Assembly (NCBI GenBank): GCA_037957365.1
Contig: JARHVA010000639.1
Coordinates: 4,492,501-4,556,500, forward strand
DNA length: 64,000 nucleotides
Direction: 5' to 3'
Source of the DNA: Torreya grandis
Lineage: Eukaryota; Streptophyta; Pinopsida; Cupressales; Taxaceae
How positions within the stretch are numbered: position 1 is the stretch's first letter; the number at the start of each line of letters is the position of its first letter. Under the pieces are notes generated by a model. It was not told the DNA's origin and searched no databases. It saw nothing but the letters and a program-made list of their open reading frames with translations. Shown here piece after piece: positions 48,099-59,000 of the stretch. The translations under genes and the position numbers were made by a program.

Positions 48099-48189
48099 AT
48101 ATGGTCATTGTCCCTTTGGTATTTATTCAAACATAATTATGAATTTAAAACATTATTTAGTAAAAAATTTATAATAAGCAGTAACAAAT

Positions 48190-48570
48190 CACGAAAATAA
48201 ACATAGAAACAACCTGTAAAACTCATCATAATCCTCCCAAGTGGCACTATCCTCAGAGTATTAATCTTATAAGACCTTAAAATGTGACACTTTTTTATTA
48301 AAAAAATAAAGTTTATGAGTGTCAATTAATCTGATTAGTTTTACCATGACCACCCTGAGATTCAGACCCTACAAAGCATTTCAATCCATCACATATGAAG
48401 GATCAACTATATACTTTTTAAGATAAGACACATGGAAGACATTATGTAAAAGAACTAGAGATGGTGGCAAAGCAAGTCTATACACTACATGTTTGACCAC
48501 TTCTAAAATTTTGAAGGGTCCCACATATCTTGGTGAAAGTTTTGTTGACTTCTTGAATTTAATCAAGCTT
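48190..48570 (-). pseudogene. Integrase GPY/F module and chromodomain, minus-strand chromovirus
   Basis: 48566-48381 reads KLSPRYVGPFKILEVVKHVV, then LHNVFHVSYLKKYIVDPSYV, the standard module closing gypsy integrases. After stops and frame changes, 48251-48207 reads DSATWEDYDEFYRLF, the characteristic end of a chromodomain. It would tether the integration complex to chromatin. Confidence 0.8.
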
Positions 48571-48599
48571 TTTTAAGACCTAACTCACATAAACACTAT

Positions 48600-49650
48600 A
48601 TCACCTATAGAAAACTACCTATCTATTCTCTTTAGATTATCATAATGTATATATCTATTGTTAGTCTCGAACAAAATATTCTTGATTGTCTTAACTTGTT
48701 CTTCTTTTTTTGCAATCCTTTTAGGTCCAAAGACTACCATGTCTTCCAACCTATCCCAACTAACTGGTGTTCTACACCTCTTTCTATATAATTTCTTAAA
48801 TGAAGCCATCTTCAATGTTGATTGTTATGAATTATTATATTCAAACTCAACCAATTAAAGATACTCTTTCCACTTGTATTTCTAATCCATGAAATACATA
48901 TGAAGTAGATCTTATAAAATCTTATTTACTCACTCTATCTATCCATTAGTTCGTGGGTGATATGCAGTGCTAAAGTTTAATTGAGTACCCAAAGATAAAT
49001 TTAAAGTCAACCAAAATCCATAAGTCATCTTCAAATCATGATCCAAAATGATCTTTTTTGAAAAACCATGCAACCAATACACTTATTTCATGAATCTCTT
49101 TGTAAGAGTAGGTGCATCATCAGTCAAATCACCTAGTATGAAGTGAGCTACCTTGATTAGTTTTTCAACTACTACTAAGATCATGTTATGTCTATTTTGA
49201 TATAATGCCAATTTTTAGACAAAGTCCATACTAATTACCTGCTACTTACACGTTGGTATGTCATGTGGATACAATAATTCCACTAAATACATATGTTTAA
49301 CTTTCACACACTAACATTCTAGACAATGAAACATAAAATCCACTTCATCTCTCTTGATTCCTTTCTAGAAATAGAGTGGTCTAAGCTTAGCCATGAGCTT
49401 GATTACTCCTAGATGTCCTAAATATGGGGTAATGTGTAGTTCATTTAGCACCGTAATCCTCATATTCTCTCTATTTGATACATACATCCTAACATTATAC
49501 TTTAAAATACCCTCACTCTCTATTCTTAATCCCTTATACTTAGGATTCCAATTATTCTCAGACAATGCTTTCCTAACTTGATCATACAATTTATCTCTTG
49601 ATGAGAATTTGATCACTTGATATCTAAAAGTACTGATAGTAGCCATGATT
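48600..49650 (-). pseudogene. Integrase zinc-binding and core, minus-strand chromovirus
   Basis: 49646-49365 is open for 93 codons and contains VLNELHITPYLGHLGVIKLM, with the His-His pair of the zinc-binding domain, followed by FHCLEC with the Cys pair. The core continues through VISMDFV, VVVEKLIKVAHFI and STAYHPRTNG in shifting frames to 48815-48615, which reads RCRTPVSWDRLED, a family motif near the core's end. It is dead through several stops. Confidence 0.82.
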
Positions 49651-49659
49651 GTTATATAC

Positions 49660-50130
49660 CTTATATAGCTTAGAGCATTAACTAATCTATTCTCCTTGCC
49701 TTTAATATAGTTAATATCAAAATATTAGTCAAATAAGAACTCTAACCATCATCTTTGATGAGCATTCAAATTTAGCTGGGTGAAAATTTACTTTAGTCCA
49801 AAGTTATTAGTCTTGAGCTCAAATAGTTTTTTCAATAAACAATGCCTCTAAACTTGTAAAGCATGCAAAATTACCTCAATTTCTAAGTCATGAGGAGCAT
49901 AATTCACCTCATATGGATTTAGTTTTCTAGATTCATAGGCTACTACTAACCATCTTGCATAAAAACTCCTTCAAGTTCATCCCTAGATGCATCTATGATC
50001 ACTGAGAATTTACCATTAGGATCGAGAACTCTTAGCACTGGTATAGAAGTAACCCTCATTTTTAGTTCTTAAAAGGCTACCTCACACTTATCTGACTAGA
50101 GGAAACTTTGATTGTTACACCGAAGAGAGG
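49660..50130 (-). pseudogene. RNase H, minus-strand chromovirus
   Basis: The minus strand near 49770-49670 reads HQRWWLEFLFD, a stop, and YIKGKENRLVNALSYIR, the C-terminal RNase H motif (KGKEN..ADALSR). The N-terminal part, near 50030-49930, is more decayed (FSVIIDASRDEL). Confidence 0.72.
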
Positions 50131-50219
50131 TAATTTCATTAGCTATCTTAGAAAAATTTGGAACTGATTTCTTATAATATCCCTTTACTTCCATGAAACA
50201 TCTTACCTCATGCACATTC

Positions 50220-50960
50220 TTTGGTTCTAGACACTATATAATGGATCTTATCTTTGTTGGATATACTAAAATACCATTTGTAGAGATAACATGTTTTAGA
50301 TAGTACACATTTTTATAAACAATACACACTTAAAATTTTTTCCATATAATCTATGTTTCTATAAATGTTACAAAACTAATTCTAGATGTTGTAAGTATTC
50401 TTCCTCATCTTTAGAATAAATGAGGATGTCATCAAAAAAGACCAACACAAAGTGATCTAGGTAATCTCGAAACACACTATTCATATGATTTATGAATGTT
50501 GTTGGAGCATTTGTCAATCCAAATGGTAACACTATGAATTTCTAGTGCCCATATATACTCATGAATGTTATTTTCAAAATATCTTCTTTAGGGATCCTCA
50601 ATTGGTGATACCATGCTCTAAGATTAATCTTAGAAAAGACTATGTCTCCTCATATTTGAAAAAAGAGATCATAAATGCATGGTAATGGATGTCTATTTTT
50701 GATTGTTACTTTATTTAACATCATTTATTTTATATATAGGTGAAGTGTGTTATCCTTCTTATTAATGAAGACACATGAAACACCCCATGGTGACACACTT
50801 GGTTGAATCAAAACTTTTGACAATAACTCTTGAATTTATGCCTTTAACTCAACCAATTTAGTGGTTGTAATTTTATATGGAATCTTAGAACATGATTTTG
50901 ATTCAATTATGATATTAATTGAGAAATCAAACTCATGCTTAGGTGGTAATTCTAGTAATT
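50220..50960 (-). pseudogene. Reverse transcriptase, minus-strand chromovirus
   Basis: The minus strand reads [19 protein letters not shown], then [20 protein letters not shown] with FDDIL at 50436-50422. Both catalytic Asp residues of the loop are intact. Upstream motifs near 50850-50600 (SVFINKKDN-like and RWYHQLRIP-like) can be followed despite stops. Of the RT copies in the window this has the best-kept active-site loop. Confidence 0.85.
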
Positions 50961-51214
50961 CTTCTAGAAACATGTCATGGAAGTTTCTCTAAAAATGATA
51001 ATATTTGATAGATGGCTCCTTAGATTCTTCCATCTTATTTATCTTAATGATAAATTCTTGACATCCCTTTCTTTGAGTTTTATTGAGATGAATTATATAA
51101 ATTTACCTTAGTTTCAACTCCTTTCACTCACCTTGAAGTTGTATCTAATTTTCAAAATCATCTTGACACTCAACCTTCTTTATAAAATAGTCAACCTTGG
51201 CTTTTTTGCTTTGC

Positions 51215-51520
51215 AAGATAATTGACTCCTAGGATCACATCATATGATCCCAACAGTGATGCATAGATTTACACCATTATAGTGAACCCAAACAATCTAA
51301 TATCTACTTCTACTAGACAATTATCATCTTTGACCTTTGACTCATTCTTATATTGTACTGACCATGCATTTTCCATTACTCTAGCCATTATAGAAAATTT
51401 TCTAAACACTCTAGGAGTAATGAAACATTATGCAACCCCTATATCAAATAAAATAAAAAATATATGATTGAACAAAATACGTGATAGTTCTATGGGCAAA
51501 GCCTGATACTTAGCCTATCA
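51215..51520 (-). pseudogene. Retropepsin-like protease, minus-strand chromovirus
   Basis: The minus strand near 51460-51400 reads LFDIGVA, a stop, then CFITPRVF. This corresponds to LFDSGATHSFIS with the Ser of D-S-G changed to Ile and the His codon lost. Downstream LGSYDVILGVNYLAKQK near 51260-51210 matches the family motif YDVILGMDWL. Confidence 0.72.
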
Positions 51521-51589
51521 ATTATCAATAGCTACATGAATTCATTTTTGAAACATACCATATTGAGAAGATGAACCTTTGTTCTTAGA

Positions 51590-52310
51590 TTTTCATTGAA
51601 GACATTCTCATTCAAAGTGGACACCATCACAAATGAAACAACCTCCAACAAGTCCTTTCTTCTTAATCTATTGGTTTCCCTTAAACCTAACCTTGAAACC
51701 ATTACACAGCTCTTGTTCTTTGAATCACTATTGAATTTGGAATTTTGATTCTTGAAATGATCATTGGAATCTCTTCTCTTCTCTTTCTAGTTCTTTTTCT
51801 TTAAATTTGGTTTAGAACTTCCAAATTTTATTTTGAACTTATCTCTAACTTGAGCAAGAGATTTTAGTTTTTGTTCTTGCTTGATCACCTTCTCAATCAC
51901 TTGATCCATGGTAGATGGACCATGCACATCTACTCCATAGCCTATTGGGAGTTTCAATCCCATGATAAACTTTTTGATTCTAAACCTCTCATCTACTTGA
52001 TACTAAGGTACATAATTAAGAAGCTTGGTGAATTACTCCTAGTATTTACTTACCGATAAATCTCTTTTCTCTAGATTCTAAAAATTCATAATGGTTAAAG
52101 TACAACTATGGAAGCCATTGTGACCTAAATAGTGTCACAAATTATTCTCAAGTGGTGGTGGTTGAGTCACGGTTCATATCAGGCTTCTTATTTAGCCACC
52201 AAGTCATTGTTTCACCAGCAAGATGATAAACTCCCCAGATTGCTTTCATGACTTTAGAATAATTCTAAATTCTGAAATACTTCTATTGATGATAAAAATT
52301 ATACAATTAC
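51590..52310 (-). pseudogene. gag with zinc knuckle, minus-strand chromovirus
   Basis: From 52240 downward the minus strand reads IWGVYHLAGETMTWWLNKKP. Then come LPIGYGVDVHGPSTMDQVI (near 51940-51890), a Lys/Asn-rich linker KNQNSKFNSDSKNK and CFICDGVHFE, a stop, and EC at about 51640-51605. The last is a zinc knuckle with the third and fourth ligands preserved around the stop. This is the usual order of plant gypsy gag. The N-terminus and start codon are not identifiable. Confidence 0.75.
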
Positions 52311-53085
52311 TGAATCAACCCTTTCACCTATCACGAAGTTCAAGTTAGAATCATACCAGTCTAAACATGGGGTTCTAAAGATTTGTTTACGATCCTAAAG
52401 ACATGAGAGGTTTGTTATAAGTTCTCAAAAATAATCAACAAGTTATCAAATGTAATTTATTCTATTATAACAATTAGAAATCCATTTATCGAATCATGAA
52501 TCAGTTAAGATGTGAATCCATAATCTATTCTATCCAATAGAGAAAATTAGTCTCTTGAAGAATAGAAACCTGATCTAATAAATATTTATATATCCAATAA
52601 TATCTTGCTTCTTATTATAATTTCTCCAAGTTTATTCCAATGAAATCAAAAGTAGATAGATTAAGGATAAGAGAAAAAAAATCAATAATGTAAACAAGAG
52701 AGTGAGGCAACAAATGATAATCTAATAAACTAAGAAAAATTAAACAATTAAACTATAAATCTAATTAAGACAAAATACTCTTATCAAAGTAAACTATAAA
52801 TAAGAAGACAAGAGACTAAAAATATTAAATAATTTCAAAACTAAACCTAAACCAAACAAAGGTTAATAATCTAAAGAATTAAACAGATCTAAAACCTATT
52901 TAAACTAAGTCTAGTATAAAGTAATCTAAAGGGACCTAAGCTATAAAACTAAAAACTAACTTCCAAGTGACTTAACATAAAGTAAGCATAAAATATTAGT
53001 AAGTAAAACACAAACCAATTATAAATTGAATAGGATTAAACTTAAACTATAAATAGATCTAGAAAAAGTATTGATCTAAGAAGGA
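52311..53085. other. AT-rich region upstream of the minus-strand gag
   Basis: It should contain the leader and 5' LTR of the minus-strand element, but I find no PBS (GCTCTGATACCA on this strand) and no clear match to the presumed 3' LTR. Around 52680-53050 it is a run of AAACTAAACCTAAA-like sequence. The copia insertion at 53091 interrupts it, and similar AT-rich DNA resumes at 57161. Confidence 0.45.
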
Positions 53086-53090
53086 CTTAC

Positions 53091-54143
53091 TGCTAGGTTG
53101 TGGAGCTAAAAGCTTCACTGATGCAAGCAGGGAAGGAGGTTGCGAAGGGTTGCTGAGTGTCATAGACACCGGCATCGGTCAGGCCAACTGACGTCGACAG
53201 GATAAGGTAGGAGAGCAACTGACGTAGGTCAGAAGTCGGTCAGCGTCGGCACCCATCAGGCAGACAGGGACCGACGTCAGTCACCTGTGTGGTTCGAACT
53301 ACGAGTGTTTTATGGGTAGTTAGCTAACGAACCAAGTGTTTGCATGTTGAGAGCCAATTTTAGACTAAGAGCTGTGAATCTAATTATTGTAATTAGGTGT
53401 CTAATTATTGTTTACATGAGATCTATTTAAGAGACTCATTGGTTGTATTGTAAAATTGTGTTAGAGAGTAAGAGAGCAATAATATAAGCTCCTTCTATGT
53501 GTGAGGTAAGCATGGTGTGTTCCTCCTAGTGCCACAGTACCAAATGTGAGTGATGGATTGGAGAATCAGTAGGGTTCTTCATGTGTGTATGATCTTGGTC
53601 ATCAGGTGAGCATGGCTACAATAGGAGATCTGCACGGTAAGTAAGATCATTGATTTGTAGGTGTATGTGTGTGCAAGGCCAAGGTTCACAGGTGTGCAGA
53701 ACCAGATTGATTTGTAGGTGTGCAAGATCAAAGAGGACAGCAACACAACATGGAGCAGAATCAGGTGGGATCTACTTTGAGTACAGTGTGTACTTGTGGA
53801 GTGCATGGAGCACATGTGGACTAGCAGTAGTGGATATTGGCTGGTTGGAGGTGAACACCAACTCTGTGTTTGAGTTGGGTGTTGGGACCTAAGGGAGAGA
53901 TCTTTGAGGGAAGATCTACTGTTTATGCCCTAGAGGTGTGGGAGCCCTAGAGGTGTGTAAGGAAGAAGAACTGTGGCAACCTTCTTTGTTGTATTTCCTT
54001 CTAAAAGAGTTTTAATACAAGTTGTGTATTATCTCTCATATCATGTGTTATTTCTAAATTCTATTTATTTGTGTATTCTAGTTAATTTCCACATATTAAG
54101 TTGCTTGGTAATCAATTGTGTGCTTCCGTTATTCATCCCAACA
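53091..54143 (+). repeat. 5' LTR of copia element
   Basis: It starts TGCTAGGTTG and ends CATCCCAACA. It contains a cluster of ACYGACGTCGGT-type motifs at about 53167-53284. A near-repeat of TTTGTAGGTGTATGTGTGC and TTTGTAGGTGTGCAAGATC lies at 53655-53730. It differs from the 3' LTR mainly at CG positions (CG against TG or CA). Confidence 0.92.
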
Positions 54144-54145
54144 AG

Positions 54146-54157
54146 TGGTATCAGAGC
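54146..54157 (+). promoter_or_regulatory. Primer-binding site of copia element
   Basis: TGGTATCAGAGC lies two bases after the 5' LTR and is complementary to initiator tRNA-Met. It is the same sequence as the PBS at 5040. Confidence 0.92.
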
Positions 54158-54233
54158 TAAGGTTGTAGGGAGCAGGTTTTGTGTTTGGTTACAGGTCACT
54201 CTCAGGGATTTCTGATTGAGTGGGAGTAGAGCA

Positions 54234-54530
54234 ATGGCAGATCAAAGTAAGCTAAGAATGGAGGAGTTGAAAAGCACAGATGGTCACTTACGGTCTTATG
54301 GAAAGAAGGAGCAGGTAAAAGAAGATTATTGGTTTGTAGCAGATCAGCATGAAGGAACTGAAGATGCAGATGTTGCAAGTGTTGTTGCACAGGATGCTTT
54401 GGGAGGTTTCTTGGATAAAGTTGAATCTTGGATAACAGATTTTGTTGCCTCTTTCCATGTAGCCCTAGGGAGAGGAGATGGTGAGCCTTGCCAAAGATTT
54501 GGCAAAAGGGAAGTGAAGCTGAAATTATAA
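54234..54530 (+). CDS. Short internal ORF of the copia element, function unknown
   Basis: It starts at an ATG about 75 nt after the PBS, the usual place of the gag start, and is 98 codons long (MADQSKLRMEELKSTDGHLR...). It is rich in Glu, Lys and Asp and has no gag RNA-binding motif that I recognise. It may be a diverged or rearranged gag N-terminus. A stop at 54528 ends it, and the next open frame begins at once at 54531. Confidence 0.5.
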   Translation: MADQSKLRMEELKSTDGHLRSYGKKEQVKEDYWFVADQHEGTEDADVASVVAQDALGGFLDKVESWITDFVASFHVALGRGDGEPCQRFGKREVKLKL

Positions 54531-54815
54531 GTGGTCAACACATTGGTGTTGAAGGAGGTCATGCAAGTCTCAGGTTTGGAGATGTGGCTAATTTATTCAA
54601 AAAAATTGGGTGATGAGAGATACACAAGAACTCTCACAGTGGATGCACTTGAATTAGCTGGTGGTAAGAAAATAGGTACTCTTTATCTACTTGTTTATAT
54701 TACTGATTCTTCTTCTGTTGTAGAGACGTGGCTTTGTAGGCTTGGTCACATGAGCAAGAAAGAGATGCATGTTCTTAAGCAGAAGACAGATATATTTGAC
54801 AAGCTTAAGAACTAG
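54531..54815 (+). pseudogene. GAG-pre-integrase remnant of copia polyprotein
   Basis: Residues in the second half read VETWLCRLGHMSKKEMHVLK, matching the copia GAG-pre-integrase signature (LWHRRLGHMSEKGMKVL) that lies just before integrase. The usual first His is Thr here. Integrase core motifs do not follow: the sequence turns into the motif-repeat region. The domain survives as a relic in a shortened internal region. Confidence 0.75.
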
Positions 54816-54954
54816 AAAGCCTTGGTGTTTATGGAGGAGATGGCAGACAGAGACCAGTGGATGTGGCTGGATACTTTTGAGCAAGGCAATTTGGACATGG
54901 GTTTTGATTCAAAGGAGCTTGCGGGTAAAAAGTCATCACTCACAGGAAAACACA

Positions 54955-55115
54955 GGTACCAATGTCGGTAGTAGGTAAGACTGACATCGGTCAGGAGGAC
55001 CGATGTCAGTAGTAAGAGGACACTGATGTCGACAGAGTTGGTAGTCAGGACAGGCACAGGAACTGATGTCAGTTGGATGCAGAGTGTGTGGTGACTGAGG
55101 TCAGTTACTGTAACG
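54955..55115. repeat. Spaced palindromic GAYRTCRGT motifs inside the copia element
   Basis: The motif occurs about six times: ACCAATGTCGGTAG, ACTGACATCGGTCAG, ACCGATGTCAGTAG, ACTGATGTCGACAG, ACTGATGTCAGTTG and GACTGAGGTCAGTTAC. Intervals are roughly 20-45 nt. They resemble decayed versions of the LTR motif cluster. No coding role is evident. Confidence 0.75.
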
Positions 55116-55789
55116 GATTTTGGGTGGATAGCAAGCTGTCAAAGAGTCTCAAATGCCCATATGGAGGACTGAAGGTGGTAAGTAAGCCTCAAATTCGTTG
55201 TTCCTCTTCTTTATACTAGTTATTGAGTGCAGAGCAGGAAGGATCCAGGAAATAGTGGGATTATGGCAGGAATATGATGCAAAACCAAATAGGAGATTTG
55301 GTAGGTTTGTCAGCAGGTATGAAAGCACAGAGATGAATGGATACCTTAGTTGAAGAATAGAGAGAACGGACATGTGAGATGGAAGACCAGGTCATATGGT
55401 CTTGAGGAAGCTGCAGGACAGTGGTACAGGGTTTGACAGGTGGAGGACGAAGCATGGCTTTAGTCAATGTCAGGGTAACTTTGTGGTTTGTCTTACCAGG
55501 GGGATGGTGATTGCAACATCATTTTGTTGTTGTATTTGGATAGTATGCTAGCTAGCAGGGTTGTACATATAGGGTTTTGTTGAGCTAAGGGTAAGATTAG
55601 TTCAGTGGTTTGCTATGAAGAATTTGGAGCAACAAAATTCTTTAGCATGGGAGACATGGAGATCACAGGTTGATTTGTCTCTAGTGGGAGCTGATGTGAA
55701 TTAGGTGTTGGCAAGGTTCAGGATGCAGAATTGAAGCACACCAAGGGCTGGACAGTTCAGTGTCCAAAATCACATGAGGTCTGGTATAG

Positions 55790-56003
55790 ACCTTAGTTTG
55801 CCCAAGCAGTGGGTGTTGTTAGAGAGTTAGGAGCCAATTCAGAGAAGTGGGTTCTCAAGTATTTGAGAGGGACCCATAGCAGGTATACATGCAAGGTTAG
55901 GACTTCACTACATGGGATTGTAGGTTTGGATGTGGCAGGGTACTCAGATGACATGAGGTGCACCACAGGTTGTGTGGTGGGTTGTCTTCAAGATTCATCT
56001 TGA
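55790..56003 (+). pseudogene. RNase H end of copia polyprotein
   Basis: It reads WVLKYLRGTHSRYTCKV, then GLDVAGYSDDMRCTTGCVVG. This matches the copia pattern LRYLKGT...GYxDxDxAGxxxxRRSTTGYVF at the C-terminal end of pol. It is followed by the polypurine tract 80 nt later, as expected. The integrase core and RT that should precede it are absent. Confidence 0.8.
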
Positions 56004-56083
56004 AGAGGGATACAAGCCAGGAAATAGATTAGACAAGGTACATGTATAGGTACAATGCAACTGTTTATCTCCACGTGGGAGAT

Positions 56084-57155
56084 TGTTAGGTTGTGGAGCT
56101 AAAAGCTTCACTGATGCAAGCAGGGAAGGAGGTTGCAAAGGGTTGCAGAGTGTCACAGACACCAGTGTCAGTCAGGCCAACCAACGTCGACAGGATAAGG
56201 TAGGAGAGCAATCGACATCGGTCAGAAGTCGGCCAGCATCAGCACCCCTAGGCAGACAAGAACCGACATCAGTCACTTGTGTGGTTCAAACTGCGAGTGT
56301 TTTACGGGCAGTTAGCTAACGAACCAAGTGTTTGCATGTTGAGAGCCAATTTTAGACTAAGAGCTACGGATCTAATTATTGTAATTAGGTGTCTAATTAT
56401 TGTTTGCATGAGATCTATTTAAGAGACTCATTAGTTGTATTGTAAACATGTGCTAGAGAGTAAGAGAGCAATAATATAATCTCCTTCTATGTGTGAGGTG
56501 AGCATGGTGTTTTCCTCCTAGTGCCATAGTACCAAGTGTGGGTACTGGATTGGAGAATCAACAGGGTTCTTCATGTGTGTATGATCTTGGTCATCAGGTG
56601 AGCATGGCTATGATAGGAGATCTACATGGTAAGTAAGATCATTGATTTGTAGGTGTATGTGTGTGCAAGGTCAAGGTTCACAGGTGTGTAGAACTAGATT
56701 GATTTGTAGGTGTACAAGATCAGAGAGGACAACAACACAACAGAGAGCAAAATCAGGTGGGATCTACTTTGAGTATAGTGTGTACTTGTGGAGTGCGTGG
56801 AGAACTTGTGGAGTACGTGGAGCATAGGTGGACTGGCAGTAGTGGATACTGGCTGGTTGGAGGTGAACACCAACTCTGTGTTTGAGTTGGGTGTTGGGAC
56901 CTAAGGGAGAGAGCTTTGAGGTAAGATCTACTGTTTATGCCCTAGAGGTGTGGGAGCCCTAGAGGTGTGTAAGGAAGAAGAACTGTGACAGCCTTCTTTG
57001 TTGTATTTCCTTCTGAAAGAGTTTTAATACAAGTTGTGTATTGTCTCTCATATCATATGTTATTTTTGAATTCTAGTTACTTGTGTATGCTGGTTAATTT
57101 CCACATATTAAGTTGCTTGGTAATCAATTGTGTGCTTCCGTTATTCATCCCAACA
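56084..57155 (+). repeat. 3' LTR of copia element
   Basis: It starts TGTTAGGTTG after CCACGTGGGAGAT and ends CCCAACA before the CTTAC target duplication. It is longer than the 5' LTR mainly through a local duplication of a GTGGAG(T/A)RCGTGGAG unit at about 56790-56822. The motif cluster at 56161-56278 shows more CG loss than in the 5' LTR. Confidence 0.92.
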
Positions 57156-57160
57156 CTTAC

Positions 57161-59000
57161 TATTATCTAAATAATGAAAAGAACAGATTGTAAAGTAAGA
57201 AATTAAAAAATAAATGAACTAAACTAATACTAAAGTTAATAAGATAATCAGAAACTAGGATAAAATCAGATTTAGAAAAAAAAAGTTCAAATTATATTAA
57301 ATTTACAGTCAAATCGATTACAATAAAGAGTGTGAGTCTCAAAGGAGAGTTGTCTTAACAAAAATTGAAAAATTTATTAAGAAAACTAATATTCTTCCTT
57401 TATAAAAACTTGAATGACAAATTTAAAGTCAAAATAGATCAATGAAGAGTCACAAAATAACAAAATATTGATCATTATTTAGGTTGAAATTTTAGAATCT
57501 ATGTATAGTACTACAAGTAGAAATCATCGAAAGATGATAAGCTTAGAAATATTTAGATAATCAGTACTAATGATAAATAAATCTATGTATACGTATGTTA
57601 AATAATAAATTACTCAAACATTATATAAAGTATCATTGGGTCTATCTACAAAAATTTTACTATCTCAAAAGATTTACATGGAAAGAAAAAAGATGAATGA
57701 TTGACTTAAAAAAATGTCTAAGTCCTCAATACCTATTGTTTTTCTATTTTCAAATGAGTCTTTTATCTCTTCTTATACCTTTGAGCTTAGTTACAAATAA
57801 GTTATAACTAACTTTAGTTAGTTATTAGTGTAGAGAGGATTATAAATCAAGCTAGTCAAGCATTAGTCCATAAACAATGAAACATGCAAAAAGAACTAAC
57901 TAACCAAGCCTATCTATTCCTATGGGAATTACAAAGGATAGAAAGAAAAAAATGAAAGAAAAAAACACCATATTACCTTCCCATATGGATTCACCATACC
58001 TATGTGGCTCAAAAACATGTTCTCCCTTGATCAAGCATCCTAGTCTTTGTCAAAAATGGTGGTAAGCTCATCCAATGCCTCAAGAATACTCCATAAAACC
58101 TAGGCTCTTGGTTCCAAATCACTAAACTAGCCTATCAATGAAGCTTGTAAACAAAATCTATGATCTAATGCAAAGCCTTGTGGAAATAATTTAGCATTAT
58201 AACTTTACAATATTCAATCTTTGAAGATATTTGAGCATAATAACCTTGCACCAAAATATCTTAGAAATGATGTTCATGGCCTCTCTATTTATATATTATT
58301 GAGATTAGTTAAGATCAACCTGAACTGTCCATCTTGAGATAAAGATGTGTGGTTGAGGATAATCCTAAAATTTAAAATTAAATCTATAATTATCTTCATC
58401 ATTACCTTGGAAGAGGGGGAAATGAAGAGGCATGTGAGGAATTAACTAGGCATGGGTGACCCATAATCCTGATATTTGTGGCATTTATGGCCTAAGGATG
58501 TCTTACCAAGAAGTGATGTTACCTAATGATGTAGTTAATAGGAATTAATTTTCAAAAATAAATATTCAATAACTCTCATGTAAAATCAACTTAAGCTCTT
58601 GATTTGGATTAATTATCATTAAACAAGGTTAATCAACATTTGTGCAATTATTTGAAAATTGGCCTTCAATTAATCAAAATGGTCAGAAAGTCATATTACT
58701 AAGTTGTAATTTGACTGGAGAGGAACTGGAAGGTGATGTTAGATGCATTGGAGCTATATTACCATTTATGATGTTTCCAACATAAAATAACAAAGGCATG
58801 TGGTGTGCACTGATGAATTAGAAGAAAATATTGATCCAGAGCACAAAAGGTGAAATCGTCATTTTGACTCAAAATGAATTGATTAAAGCTAGTTGGCCCA
58901 TAAATTGAATTGCCCTATTTAGGGATACTTTGACCTAGATTGGCACTTGTAAATGATAAGTTCAAACCATTTAGCATGTTTTATGGATTTTTGATCTAAA
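57161..59000. other. AT-rich non-coding DNA right of the copia element
   Basis: 57161-57950 resumes the AT-rich sequence cut by the copia insertion. 58000-58450 is less AT-rich, and on the minus strand it contains ATATATAAATAGAGAGGCC near 58300, a TATA box followed by sequence that could be an LTR R/U5 region. No repeat partner was found. No gene is supported. Confidence 0.45.

Larger units (their letters stand above)
48084..52310 (-). mobile_element. Minus-strand Ty3/gypsy chromovirus, decayed
   Basis: Reading the minus strand from 52310 to 48084 gives gag, zinc knuckle, protease, RT, RNase H, integrase, GPY/F module, chromodomain, polypurine tract and LTR start, all in canonical order. The domain set with a C-terminal ATWED motif points to a chromovirus distinct from both plus-strand families. 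The 5' LTR and PBS were not found between 52310 and 53085 or beyond the copia insertion. Stops are frequent, but the RT catalytic loop is intact. Confidence 0.85.
53086..57160 (+). mobile_element. Non-autonomous Ty1/copia element with intact ends and TSD CTTAC
   Basis: LTRs 53091-54143 (1053 bp) and 56084-57155 (1072 bp) both run from TG(C/T)TAGGTTGTGG to CATCCCAACA. CTTAC flanks both outer ends (53086-53090 and 57156-57160). An initiator tRNA-Met PBS follows the first LTR, and a copia-type polypurine tract CCACGTGGGAGAT precedes the second. The 1940-bp internal region retains a GAG-pre-integrase motif and an RNase H end but no integrase core or RT, so the element needs helper proteins. The orientation is plus. 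Confidence 0.93.

Noticed and set aside
58280..58320. Minus-strand TATA box (ATATATAAATAGAGAGG) as promoter of an LTR or gene
   Set aside because: No repeat partner, PBS or coding sequence lies downstream, and TATA-like strings are expected by chance in such AT-rich DNA.
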